Assembly: GCF_002871795.1 (NCBI RefSeq)
Contig: NZ_PNHL01000010.1
Location: forward strand, 1-64,000
Reading direction: 5' to 3'
DNA length: 64,000 bases
Source of the DNA: Brachybacterium sp. UMB0905
Lineage (GTDB): Bacteria > Actinomycetota > Actinomycetes > Actinomycetales > Dermabacteraceae
Part shown: in pieces, positions 52,917 to 62,873 of the stretch
Position numbering within the stretch: the stretch's first letter is position 1
Layout of the letters: each line of letters starts with the position of its first letter
Position numbers and translations under genes: made by a program
The notes under the pieces: generated by a model
What the model saw: only the letters and a program-made list of their open reading frames with translations
What the model was told of the DNA's origin: nothing
The model's database searches: none

Positions 52917-53149
52917 CCCGCCGGCGGCCGACACGTCATGCTGCGCTGCCCGCCCCGTGACGGGCGATCGGTGACCACCAGGAGTCCGGCGCGTCGAGTG
53001 CGGGGCCATCAGGCGCGGAGGGTCTGCGTGCGCCGCCTGCGCGGTGCCGACACGCTAGGCTGGCCGAGGCCAGAAGTCGATTACTCCCCCCGCCCCCTCC
53101 CCGAACGCGGCGGGGCCCCGACACTGGACCGACTCGACGAGGAGTTCAT
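52917..53149. other. Intergenic region before the propeller glycosidase
   Basis: No gene seen. Contains operator 6 at 53073-53084 and a gaggag ribosome binding site before the GTG at 53150. Confidence 0.5.
53073..53084. promoter_or_regulatory. LacI-type operator 6
   Basis: gaagtcgattac, 66 bases before the glycosidase start; weaker left half. Confidence 0.5.
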
Positions 53150-54013
53150 GTGACCACTGCATCCGTCCGCCTGATCCCCGGGGTCAAGCGTCGCCTGCTC
53201 GATGCCTCCCCGAGCATCGAGGAGCCCTGGTACGTCAACGACCACACGCTGATCCAGGATGCCGAGGGGCGCTGGCATGTCTTCGGGATCTGGCATGCCG
53301 AGCCCGCGGATCCGCTGGATGAGACGATGTTCCTGCATGCCTCCACCGCGGACCTCCGGGATCCGTCGTGGACCGTGCATGACCCGGTGCTGCATGCCCG
53401 CACGGAGATCGGTGAGACCCACGTGTGGGCCCCGCACGTGATCCGCCACGACGGGCAGTATTGGATGTTCTACGCCGGAGGGACCGCGGACCACACCGCC
53501 TACCGCATGACCCTCGCGACCAGCGAGGACCTGTTCACCTGGACCCCGCAGGAGCCGGTGCTGTTCGCCGAGGGTTTCGATGCCCGCGACCCGATGGTGC
53601 TGCGGGTGGGGGAGCGCTGGCTCATGTACTACACCCGCACCGCCCGCAACGACGGCGGAGAGCATCAGGTCGCGGTGCGCGAGAGCACCGACCTCGTGAC
53701 CTGGTCGGCGCCGCAGGTCGCCTTCGGCTCCGGGGTGGAGGGCACCTACGGCGGGCCGACGGAGTCCCCGTTCGTCATCACCGTCGACGGTGGTTACATC
53801 CTGTTCGTCTGCGAGTCCACCGAGTACGACCGCACCCTCGCCTACTTCTCCACCGATCCGCTGCGCTTCGAGCGCTCCGCCCTGATCGAGGTGGACCTCG
53901 ATGAGCACTGCGCCGAGATCGTGCAGGACGGGGAATGTACCTGGGTCACCGGCGGCGGCTGGGGCCGCGGCGGATTGACCATCCGGCCACTCGAGGTGCA
54001 GACAGGCCGCTGA
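53150..54013 (+). CDS. Five-bladed beta-propeller glycosidase (GH43/GH32-superfamily), cytoplasmic
   Basis: This 287-residue protein has no signal peptide and repeated propeller motifs. Three acidic sites fit the GH32/43/62/68/117/130 superfamily: Asp in PWYVNDHTLIQDAEGRWHVF near residue 25, Asp in GFDARDPMVLRVGERWLMYY near 145, and Glu in YGGPTESPFVI near 205. Exact family and linkage are not clear from sequence; an exo-furanosidase acting on imported oligosaccharide is the simplest reading. The start is the GTG at 53150. An operator of the local LacI type lies upstream, so it belongs to the same putative regulon. Confidence 0.75.
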   Translation: MTTASVRLIPGVKRRLLDASPSIEEPWYVNDHTLIQDAEGRWHVFGIWHAEPADPLDETMFLHASTADLRDPSWTVHDPVLHARTEIGETHVWAPHVIRHDGQYWMFYAGGTADHTAYRMTLATSEDLFTWTPQEPVLFAEGFDARDPMVLRVGERWLMYYTRTARNDGGEHQVAVRESTDLVTWSAPQVAFGSGVEGTYGGPTESPFVITVDGGYILFVCESTEYDRTLAYFSTDPLRFERSALIEVDLDEHCAEIVQDGECTWVTGGGWGRGGLTIRPLEVQTGR

Positions 54014-54057
54014 GGCCCGCGCTTCGGCGTACGGTTCGGTTGCGATAGGGGGCGGAT

Positions 54058-54462
54058 ATGACGCACAAGATGACGCGACGACGGTGGATGACCACGATCT
54101 GCGCAGGGGGCGCAGCGCTCCTCGCGGCCTGCACGCGTGATGACGCCGAGGAGCGGATGGTGGACGTTGACCAGTCGCGCCCCTCGCCCACGGGTTCTGT
54201 CCTTGCGCTCCTCGTGGAGGATGGCGACACACTGCGCCCGGCCATCCAGGACGCAGAATCCGGCGACGAGCTGTGGCGCGATGACCTGCCGCATGTGGAG
54301 CGCTATCGCCCCGGCGTGCTCTGGGAGCAGGACGCCGATGTGCTGTGGATCCTCTCCACCGATCACGGCCATGCCAGCGTCCGCGAAGACAGTGCGGGCG
54401 CGTGGGTGAAGACGATGGGCTCGGAGGGGATGCCGGAGGATATCGCCGCGCTGGCCCGCTGA
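54058..54462 (+). CDS. Small lipoprotein, unknown function
   Basis: This 134-residue protein has twin arginines (MTRRRWMTTICAGGAALLAA) and a lipobox Cys at LLAAC near residue 25. The mature part is about 110 residues, acidic, with LRPAIQDAESGDELWRDDLP and VLWEQDADVLWILSTDHGHA; this could be one or two beta-propeller-like blades. No known family. It ends 25 bases before the end of the convergent permease gene. Confidence 0.65.
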   Translation: MTHKMTRRRWMTTICAGGAALLAACTRDDAEERMVDVDQSRPSPTGSVLALLVEDGDTLRPAIQDAESGDELWRDDLPHVERYRPGVLWEQDADVLWILSTDHGHASVREDSAGAWVKTMGSEGMPEDIAALAR

Positions 54463-54487
54463 GAGAGCGAACCAGCGCGGCGGGATA

Positions 54488-55381
54488 TCACTTCAGTCCG
54501 GCCATCTTGATGTTCGCGATGATCGACCGCTGGAAGATCAGGAAGATCAGAATGATCGGCATCGCGGCGCAGGCAGATCCCGCCATCAGCAGCCCCAGCT
54601 CGCTAGCGCGCTCGCCGCGGAACGTGGCGAGGTACTGCTGCACCTGGTAGAGCTCAGCGCTGGTGATCGTCATGACCGGCCACACGAAGCTGTTCCAGAA
54701 AGCCATGAAGCTCGTGATGCCCACGACCACGAACGGGGCCTTGGACAGGGGCAGGAAGATCCGCAGATAAACACCCCACTTCCCGCAGCCATCCACCACG
54801 GCGGCCTCCTCCAGGCTGGAGGGGATGTTCAGGTAGAACTGCCGCACGAAGAAGATGTGCCCCGCCCCTGCGAGGCCCGGAAGGATCAGCACCGCCATGG
54901 TGTCCAGCATCCGCAGGTTCGTCACGACGATGAAGCTTGTCAGCAGGATCGTCATGCCCGGGATGAACATCGTGGTCAGCACGATCGGCCACACGAATCG
55001 CTTCCCAGCGAACTCCAGCCGTGCGAACGCGTAGGCGGCCATCGAGTTCACCGTGATGGACCCGATGGTGAACAGCACCGCGCCACCGCCCGTGATCGCA
55101 AGGGTTCGCAGGAACGAGGTGTCAGAGAGGATCTGCGTGTAGTTCTGCCACTGCCAAACCTCAGGGAAGAACTGGAACGGGGTGGTGACCACCTCGGTTC
55201 GGATCTTGAACCCGGAGATGATCATCCAGGCCAGCGGGAACAGGGCCAGGAAGATGATGATCGCCGAGAACAGAGCCTTCACCAGAATGCGGGCAATACG
55301 CGTCGGCTGCAGCATCTGCTGTCGGCGCGCCTTGCGGCGCAGCTGGACAGCGGACAGCTGAGCATCGGTCGAAGTCGTCAT
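54488..55381 (-). CDS. Sugar ABC permease, MalG-like (CUT1)
   Basis: This 297-residue permease has six helices and the EAA loop SLEEAAVVDGCGKWGVYLRI near 200. The FVVTNLRMLDTMAVLILPGL and FFVRQFYLNIP stretches are typical of CUT1 second permeases. The N-terminus is basic (QLRRKARRQQMLQPTRIARI). It pairs with the permease encoded just upstream, one base away. Third gene of the SBP-permease-permease operon running from 57725. Confidence 0.92.
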   Translation of the reverse strand: MTTSTDAQLSAVQLRRKARRQQMLQPTRIARILVKALFSAIIIFLALFPLAWMIISGFKIRTEVVTTPFQFFPEVWQWQNYTQILSDTSFLRTLAITGGGAVLFTIGSITVNSMAAYAFARLEFAGKRFVWPIVLTTMFIPGMTILLTSFIVVTNLRMLDTMAVLILPGLAGAGHIFFVRQFYLNIPSSLEEAAVVDGCGKWGVYLRIFLPLSKAPFVVVGITSFMAFWNSFVWPVMTITSAELYQVQQYLATFRGERASELGLLMAGSACAAMPIILIFLIFQRSIIANIKMAGLK

Positions 55382-55382
55382 C

Positions 55383-56366
55383 TCAGTCCACCAGCTTCTC
55401 GGAGTTGACGATGCGGAAGATCACGGAGGAGATCGACCCCAGCACCACGAACAGCAGCAGCGCTGCGGCGATGGAGTACCCCACGTACGCGTCCCCGCGG
55501 AAGTGGTTGAAGATGAAGAGGTTGGGGAGCTCGGTGGCGCGGTTGGGCCCGCCTCCGGTCATCACCAACGGCAGCTCGAACTGCTGGATGGCCCCGACGA
55601 ATCCGGTCACTAGCAGGAACAGCAGCACGTTTTTCATCTGCGGAATCGTGATGTAGATGGTCTTCTGCCACCAGTTCGCACCCTCGAGCTCCGCGGCCTC
55701 GTAGAGACTCTGAGGGATGTCCAGCATCGCAGCGATCATGATCAGCGTGGTGATGCCCATGCCCAGCCAGACGGCCGGCACGGCGATCGCACCGAGCGCC
55801 CATCGCGGATCCCCCAACCACGCCTGATTCGGGGCGCCGAAGATATTGATCAGCGCGTTGAGCAGACCGCCCGAGTAGTCGTAGATGATCACGAAGGTGA
55901 TGGAGGCGATGACGCCGGAGATCACCGACGGGATATAGATGCTGACCTTGAGCACCTGCGACAGCTTCTGCGACACCGAGGTGGCGAGGGTCGCCACGAG
56001 GAAGGAGAGCACAAGCTGCAGCGGAACCGTCATGAGGACGAACTGCAGGCCACGAACCACCGCGGACCAGAACTGATCATCGGTGAGCACGTTGCGGAAG
56101 TTCTTGAACCCGACGAACTCGGATTCGGTGTAGAAGCTCCAGTCGAAGAAGCTCAGGTAGATCGCCTGGATCGCTGGCCAGATGACGAAAATGCTCAGCA
56201 GGATGAGAACCGGCGTGAGCATGATGTACGCCATCGAGGTGTCACGGCGCCGATTGGGGTGCACCCGACGTTTCGACGGGCCCTGCCCGGGGGTGACCCC
56301 GGGGACCCCGGCCGCGCCGGGGGCTCCGGTGCCACCTGCAGTGGATTGGGTGGCGTTGACGGTCAT
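55383..56366 (-). CDS. Sugar ABC permease, MalF-like (CUT1)
   Basis: This 327-residue permease has a proline/glycine-rich cytoplasmic N-terminus (residues 1-45) and six helices. The EAA loop is SLYEAAELEGANWWQKTIYI near 245, with VMTGGGPNRATELPNLFIFN, a pattern usual for CUT1 first permeases. It lies eight bases after the solute-binding-protein gene and one base before the second permease gene. No ATPase gene follows. Confidence 0.92.
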   Translation of the reverse strand: MTVNATQSTAGGTGAPGAAGVPGVTPGQGPSKRRVHPNRRRDTSMAYIMLTPVLILLSIFVIWPAIQAIYLSFFDWSFYTESEFVGFKNFRNVLTDDQFWSAVVRGLQFVLMTVPLQLVLSFLVATLATSVSQKLSQVLKVSIYIPSVISGVIASITFVIIYDYSGGLLNALINIFGAPNQAWLGDPRWALGAIAVPAVWLGMGITTLIMIAAMLDIPQSLYEAAELEGANWWQKTIYITIPQMKNVLLFLLVTGFVGAIQQFELPLVMTGGGPNRATELPNLFIFNHFRGDAYVGYSIAAALLLFVVLGSISSVIFRIVNSEKLVD

Positions 56367-56374
56367 GAGACTTC

Positions 56375-57725
56375 TCAGCCCTCCATCTCGGCGCGCACCT
56401 CGGCGAGGCCCTCGCGGTCGATGACCTTCTGGATCTCCTTGTTGGCATCGGCGAGCGCCTCTTCGGGGGCCTTCTCACCGAGCATGCCGGCCTGGATCGC
56501 ATCACCCATCGCCATGTTGACGTCCCACGGGTAGCGGGCCTCGGGGATGCAGTAAGGCACCACGTCATCGAAGACCACGTCGGACCAGTGGGCGTCCTCT
56601 GCCGCGGGATCAGAGTTGACGACCTCAGTGACCTCGTCACGGGCGGGCGCCTTGGTGAACTGGGTATCGATGAAGAAGGGCTTCAGCACCTCGGGGTCAC
56701 CACCCAGGGCCCACTCGATGAACTTCGCCGTGGCCTCGGGCTCCTTGGCCTTCGCGTCCACGACCCACTTCATGTTGCCGATGGTGGAGACCTCTCGGGT
56801 CAGGTCGCCATCGGACTGCACCCACGGCGCCACGCCGGTGACCTCGACCATGTCCGGGTAGTCGGCCGCGATCTCGGACATACCCCAGGAGCCCTGGGAC
56901 ATCATCGCGACCTTGCCTTCGCCGAACGGCTGAGCGGAGTTGCCTGCGCCGAGCGCCTGGCGGGGGATCCAGCCGTTCTCCTGAAGGGTCTTGTAGAAGG
57001 TGATGAGCTCGGCGTACTTCGGGTCCTCCGCATCCGCGGTCGCCCAGTCATCGGAGATCGGAAGATGCCCGGCCACGTGCTGCTGGGCAGCCACCGTCGT
57101 CCATCCGAACGTTCCGGAGTCCACAGCGGTGTTCAGCGCGAACTGGCCGTTGCCCATGACGCTGGAGAGGGCCTCGCAGGCGTCGTACATCTCATCCCAG
57201 CTGGTGGGCGGAGTCTCCGGGTCAAGGCCCGCCTTCTCAAACAGATCCTTGTTCCAGTAGAGCGTCATCTGCGGCTCCACCAGAAGGGGGAATGCGTAGA
57301 ACTTGCCCTGGTACTGGCAGACCTCGGCGGTGATGTCGGTGATCGAGTCCAGAACCTTCTGGTCGATGAGGCCGTCGAGCTCCATCAGGGTGCCGGTACG
57401 GGCGGCCGTGTCCAGACGGCCGGCCTGGACGTAGAGGTCAGGGGCGTTGCCGGCGGCCTGAGCTGCCTTGAGCTTCTGGTCCCAGGCATCCCCGGGGACC
57501 ACCTGATAGTTGATGAAGACCTCATCCTGGGCGGCGTTGAAGTCCTCCACGATCTTCTCGTACCAGGCGTTCTCCGGTGAACACGTTGCCCCAGAACTCC
57601 ACCTTCGTACGACCCTCAGCTGCGGGGTCGTCCTTGGCCTGTCCGGGGGTGCCACTGCCGCAGGCGGCGAGGCTGGCGGCTCCTGCGGTGGCTGCGGCGG
57701 CGGAGAGGAAGGTCCTGCGCTTCAT
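56375..57725 (-). pseudogene. Solute-binding lipoprotein of the second CUT1 importer, frameshifted
   Basis: The N-terminus, MKRRTFLSAAAATAGAASLA ACGSG with a clear lipobox, runs in one frame to VEFWGNVF (about codon 47). The rest (SPENAWYEKIVEDFNAAQDE ... to 56375) lies in a different frame of the same strand. The switch falls at about 57574-57582 in the sequence ttcaccggagaacgcc, so a one-base insertion or two-base loss explains it. The C-terminal 410 residues are well conserved with a typical family 1 fold (TSWDEMYDACEALSSVMGNG). Unless the break is a sequencing error, this importer lacks its binding protein. Confidence 0.85.
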
Positions 57726-57804
57726 GGTGCTGCTCCTCGTCTTCGGGGATTGAGCCGGGTGTGATTCGCGCGGGTGACTCCGCGGGGAGATCACTCGGCA
57801 GTGA

Positions 57805-57816
57805 GTAATCGTTTCC
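57805..57816. promoter_or_regulatory. LacI-type operator 7
   Basis: gtaatcgtttcc, 80 bases before the solute-binding-protein start on the minus strand. Confidence 0.7.
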
Positions 57817-57960
57817 TCGTACCGTAGTGATCCGTCAGTGCCGCTGTCAACGAAGACTGGGTCACGCGCCGATCACAACTTACCGTGCCTGGTGAGCTTG
57901 GGGTCGGGATGGTCGTCCCGCCCGCGGTTGACGCCATCGGCCCTCGCCTCTAGAGTCGCA

Positions 57961-57972
57961 GTAATCGTTTCC
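57961..57972. promoter_or_regulatory. LacI-type operator 8
   Basis: gtaatcgtttcc, identical to operator 7, 61 bases before the GH172 start. Confidence 0.7.
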
Positions 57973-58032
57973 CGATCGTGGTGCCTTCACGCCACCAGAT
58001 CACCGTCGATCCGCTCCAGGGAGAGTGACACC

Positions 58033-59157
<1,125 letters not shown>

Positions 59158-59183
59158 GCCCCCAGATCTCAAGGAGCATCCCC

Positions 59184-60833
59184 ATGACCAGCACGTACCA
59201 GATGCCAGCTCTGCGCGAAAAGACCCCTGCGCCGGAGAAGACCGTCTACCTCACCCCGTCAGGCGACTCCCGCGAGAGCGCGAACCTGCCCGCCTGGCCC
59301 TACCAGCAGGAGCTCGAGCGCCTGGTCACCGAGGTGATCGAAGCCGCCGGGTGGAGCGTCCAGCGCGCCTTCGAGCCCGACGCCGAGTTCGGCCACGGCT
59401 TCATCCGCTCCCAGCGCATGGGCATCGAGGTGTTCAAGAACATCCCCGCCGATGCCCCGCTGATCGTCGCCACCGCGAACTGGCAGTACTCCCACCACGT
59501 CCTCGCCGGCCTGCGCAGCCACCGCGGCCCCGTTCTCACGGTCGCGAACTTCGTGGGCGCCTGGCCGGGCCTGGTGGGTCTGCTGAATCTCAACGGCGGC
59601 CTGACGAAGATGGGCCGCGAGTACTCCTCGCTGTGGACCGTGGACGGCTCCGACGACTTCTTCCGCGATGGCATCGCCACGTGGCTGAACACCGGCACCC
59701 TCGAGCACGACGCCTCGCACGTGAAGCCCCTGCCTGCCCTGCCCGAAACCGCCGAAGTCCAGCTGGGCCGGGCGCTCGCCGACCAGCTCCTGGCGGACAA
59801 GGCGATCATCGGCATCTTCGATGAGGGCTGCATGGGCATGTACAACGCCATCATCGACGACGAGATGCTCAACGCCCTGGGCATCTACAAGGAGCGACTC
59901 TCCCAGTCCGCCCTGTGGGCCGAGATGCAGGAGGTCACCGACGAAGAGGCCGACGCGATCGGCACCTGGCTGACGGACGCCGGAATGACATTCAAGCTCG
60001 GCACCGATGAAGCCACGGAGCTCACCGAGACCCAGCTGCGCTGGCAGTACAAGATGTACATCGCCGCGCTGCGCATCAGCGACGACTTCGGACTGGACGC
60101 CGTCGGCATCCAGTACCAGCAGGGCATGAAGGACGTCGCCCCCGCCTCCGACCTCGTCGAGGGCCTGCTGAACAACGTCCAGCGCCCGCCCGTCACCAGC
60201 CGTGACGGCTCCCGCGTGCTGTGGGAGGGGGAGGCTCTGCCGAACTTCAATGAGGTCGACGAGGGTGTGGCCGTCGACGCCCTGGTCACCAACCGGCTGT
60301 GGACCGCGATGGGCATGGACCCCGCCACCACGCTGCACGACGTGCGCTGGGGCGAGGAGTACGACGGCCAGTACGTGTGGGTGTGGGAGATCTCCGGCTC
60401 CGTGCCGCCCAGCCACTTCGCCGATGGGTACAAGGGCGCCGAGGGTTGGCGCCAGGGTCCCGCGTTCTTCCCCGCCGGCGGCTCCACCATCAACGGCATC
60501 TCCAAGCCCGGCGAGATCGTGTGGTCCCGCGTGTACGTCCAGGACGAGGGCCTGCACGTGGACATGGGCCGCGGCACCGTCGTGGATCTCCCGGCAGAGG
60601 AGACGCAGCGCCGCAAGGACGCCACCAACCCCGAGTGGCCCATCGCCTCGGTGGTGCTCCACGGCGTGACCCGCGACCAGTTCATGGGCCGCCACAAGGC
60701 CAATCACGCTCAGCTCGTCTACGCTGACGACGCCGATACCGCCGATCGCGCCCTCACCGCGAAGGCCGCGTTCTTCGACCGGCTCGGAGTCACCGTGCAC
60801 CTGTGCGGAGACGTGTCCCTCGTGACTGACTGA
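59184..60833 (+). CDS. L-fucose / D-arabinose isomerase family protein
   Basis: The 549-residue enzyme of the FucI fold contains IFDEGCMGMYNAIIDDEMLN and YKERLSQSALWAEMQEV in the middle, with Glu and Asp as metal-ligand candidates. Near the end is GVTRDQFMGRHKANHAQLVY with a conserved His. FucI enzymes interconvert L-fucose/L-fuculose and equally D-arabinose/D-ribulose using Mn2+. Being co-transcribed with a GH172 gene, and without fuculose kinase or aldolase nearby, D-arabinose is the more likely substrate here. A strong aaggag site precedes the ATG at 59184. A ribulokinase is not in the window. Confidence 0.85.
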   Translation: MTSTYQMPALREKTPAPEKTVYLTPSGDSRESANLPAWPYQQELERLVTEVIEAAGWSVQRAFEPDAEFGHGFIRSQRMGIEVFKNIPADAPLIVATANWQYSHHVLAGLRSHRGPVLTVANFVGAWPGLVGLLNLNGGLTKMGREYSSLWTVDGSDDFFRDGIATWLNTGTLEHDASHVKPLPALPETAEVQLGRALADQLLADKAIIGIFDEGCMGMYNAIIDDEMLNALGIYKERLSQSALWAEMQEVTDEEADAIGTWLTDAGMTFKLGTDEATELTETQLRWQYKMYIAALRISDDFGLDAVGIQYQQGMKDVAPASDLVEGLLNNVQRPPVTSRDGSRVLWEGEALPNFNEVDEGVAVDALVTNRLWTAMGMDPATTLHDVRWGEEYDGQYVWVWEISGSVPPSHFADGYKGAEGWRQGPAFFPAGGSTINGISKPGEIVWSRVYVQDEGLHVDMGRGTVVDLPAEETQRRKDATNPEWPIASVVLHGVTRDQFMGRHKANHAQLVYADDADTADRALTAKAAFFDRLGVTVHLCGDVSLVTD

Positions 60834-60843
60834 GGAGCTGCGC

Positions 60844-61857
60844 ATGGCGTCGTCGACACGACCCACGATCATGGACGTCGCCCGCGCCGCGGGCGTCTCC
60901 TCCGCGACGGTCTCCCGGGTCATCAACGGCGCCCCCACCGTGGACAAGCAGCTGCGGTCCAGGGTTGAGGAGGCAGTGGCCGCCACCGGCTACGTCCCCA
61001 ACGCCCTGGGCCGCTCGCTGCGCCGCGGCGGCACCTCGCAGATCGCCGTCGTCGCGCCCGATGCCGCGAACCCCTACTTCACGCAGATCATCTCCGAGGT
61101 GGAGCGGATCGCCCGCGGCCAAGCCCATTCGGTGACCGTCGCCCACACCGAAGAGGACCTGCAGCTCGAACAGCAGTGCTTCGCACAGCTGGTGGGTCGG
61201 CAGGTCTCCGGGGTGCTGCTCGTCCCCGTCGACTCCGCACGCACCGATATCTCCGTGCTGACCAGCGCGGGGATCCCCGTCGTGCTGGTCGACCGCGACA
61301 TCGAGGGGGCGGAGACGGATCTCGTGGCCACCGACAACCTCGACGCCGGTCGGCAGGCGGCCCGCCACCTGTACGAGCGCGGGTTCCGCAAACCCGCCGT
61401 GATCGCCGGCCCCGAATCGCTGCGCACCACCGAGGACCGTGCCCTCGGCTTCCTCAGTGCCTGGCAAGCAGCCGGTGGAGAGATTACCGCCGATGCCGTG
61501 CACCGCGGTGACCTGCACGTGGAATCCGGGCGCAAGCTCGTCCAGGCCCTCGCGGGCGGAGAGACCGACTGCCTGTACGTCACCAACAACCGCATGTCCG
61601 CCGGGGCGTTCGAGGCGCTGCGCGGCCGGACCGATGCGCCCGCGCTGCTGGCCACCGACGATGACCTCTGGACGCGCCTGGTGACCCCGTCGGTGTCCGT
61701 CGTGGTCCAGCCCGTGCGCGCTACCTCCCGGGCGGCCGCACGAATGCTCGGCCAGCGCATGGCGAACCCGGAGGAGGAGCCCTCCACCACGCTGCTGCGC
61801 TCGAAGATCATCGAACGCGAATCCACCGCCCGCGGCACCGGCTCGGTGGGTGCCTGA
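60844..61857 (+). CDS. LacI-family regulator, proposed controller of the arabinan regulon
   Basis: This 337-residue regulator has the textbook LacI HTH (PTIMDVARAAGVSSATVSRV INGAPTVDKQLRSRVEEAVA) and hinge TGYVPNALGRSLRRGG, followed by a Peripla_BP_1 effector domain (VDRDIEGAETDLVATDNLDA). The minor-groove hinge and the HTH fit CG-centred operators such as the eight AANCGNTT sites in this window. It is third in the GH172-isomerase operon, ten bases after the isomerase, so it is probably autoregulated through operator 8. The effector may be D-arabinose or a fragment. Confidence 0.9.
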   Translation: MASSTRPTIMDVARAAGVSSATVSRVINGAPTVDKQLRSRVEEAVAATGYVPNALGRSLRRGGTSQIAVVAPDAANPYFTQIISEVERIARGQAHSVTVAHTEEDLQLEQQCFAQLVGRQVSGVLLVPVDSARTDISVLTSAGIPVVLVDRDIEGAETDLVATDNLDAGRQAARHLYERGFRKPAVIAGPESLRTTEDRALGFLSAWQAAGGEITADAVHRGDLHVESGRKLVQALAGGETDCLYVTNNRMSAGAFEALRGRTDAPALLATDDDLWTRLVTPSVSVVVQPVRATSRAAARMLGQRMANPEEEPSTTLLRSKIIERESTARGTGSVGA

Positions 61858-61906
61858 GGCGCCAGCCCCGTCGGGCCTACGGCCCCTACCGGCCCCGTGG
61901 CGCCTC
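61856..61906 (+). terminator. Possible terminator after the LacI gene
   Basis: Arms gaggcgcca / tggcgcctc pair perfectly over nine bases; the interior has further GC pairing. Confidence 0.5.
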
Positions 61907-61921
61907 ACCTAGGCTCGAGGC

Positions 61922-62809
61922 ATGACCACCACGCAGCGTCGCATCGGCTCTCTCACCGTCTCCGCGATCGGCCTGGGGGTGATGCCCCTGTCCCAGGGCC
62001 GGGGGACGGTCGCCACGCGCGAGCAGTCCCGCGCCACGGTCCACGCCGCCCTCGACGCGGGCGTGACGCTCCTGGACACCGCGGACATCTACGCCCCCAG
62101 CTGGGACACCATGGGGCACAACGAGCAGATCGTGGCCGACGCTCTGGCCAGCTGGGACGGGGACCGCTCACAGGTGGTCGTGGCCACCAAGGGCGGTATC
62201 ACCCGCGGCGAAGGGGAGAGCTGGGGCCGTGACGGCTCCGCCGCATACCTGCGCTCCGCGCTCGAAAAATCCCTGGTGAACCTGCAGATGGAGCAGGTGG
62301 ACATCTACTACTGGCACCGCCCGGACCGCTCCATCCGCTACGCCGAGGGGGTGGAGGCGCTCGCGGCCCTGCAGCAGGAGGGGCTGATCCGCGAGATCGG
62401 CATTTCGAACGCGAACCTCGAGGAGATCGACGTGGCGCTCGAGGTGCTGGGCGATGGGGGTCTCGCTGCGGTGCAGAACCAGTTCTCCCCCACGTACTTC
62501 CACACCTCCCTGCCGGAGCTGCGCTACTGCGCCGAGCGGGGTATCGCCTTCGTGCCGTGGTCGCCGCTGGGTGGCACCGGTGGTGGCGCGGCCGGGATCG
62601 GCACGCGCTTCCCGCAGATCGCCCGCGTCGCCGCCGCGCATGATGTCTCCCCGCAGCAGGTGGTCCTCGCGTGGGAGCTGAGCCTCGGCGAGCACGTGAT
62701 CCCGATCCCGGGGGCGAGCCGCCCGCAGTCCATCCGCGACTCCGCCGCCGCGATGACGCTGCAGCTCACGGACGACGAGCTCGCCGAGCTGAATCAGATC
62801 ATCGGCTGA
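61922..62809 (+). CDS. Aldo/keto reductase
   Basis: This 295-residue (alpha/beta)8 oxidoreductase has the AKR tetrad: Asp and Tyr in LLDTADIYAPS near 55, Lys in VVVATKGGITRG near 84 and His in YYWHRPDRSI near 122. VIPIPGASRPQSIRDSAAAM is the NADPH-binding end. It is 64 bases after the LacI gene and separated from it by a hairpin. It could act on a sugar aldehyde or keto group from the pathway or be unrelated. No C-terminal extension. Confidence 0.9.
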   Translation: MTTTQRRIGSLTVSAIGLGVMPLSQGRGTVATREQSRATVHAALDAGVTLLDTADIYAPSWDTMGHNEQIVADALASWDGDRSQVVVATKGGITRGEGESWGRDGSAAYLRSALEKSLVNLQMEQVDIYYWHRPDRSIRYAEGVEALAALQQEGLIREIGISNANLEEIDVALEVLGDGGLAAVQNQFSPTYFHTSLPELRYCAERGIAFVPWSPLGGTGGGAAGIGTRFPQIARVAAAHDVSPQQVVLAWELSLGEHVIPIPGASRPQSIRDSAAAMTLQLTDDELAELNQIIG

Positions 62810-62816
62810 GCGAGCG

Positions 62817-62843
62817 GCTGACGTCGGCCCAGCCGACGTCAGC
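62817..62843. terminator. Strong bidirectional terminator
   Basis: Perfect 12-bp stem gctgacgtcggc / gccgacgtcagc with a three-base loop, between convergent genes. Confidence 0.85.
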
Positions 62844-62873
62844 ACAGCCACCATCGGCCCTGCTCACCCCGGA

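Larger units (their letters stand above)
57726..58032. promoter_or_regulatory. Divergent control region of importer 2 and the GH172-isomerase operon
   Basis: No gene. Two strong LacI-type operators (57805 and 57961), each the same 12-mer, flank what is probably a pair of back-to-back promoters. Confidence 0.65.
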
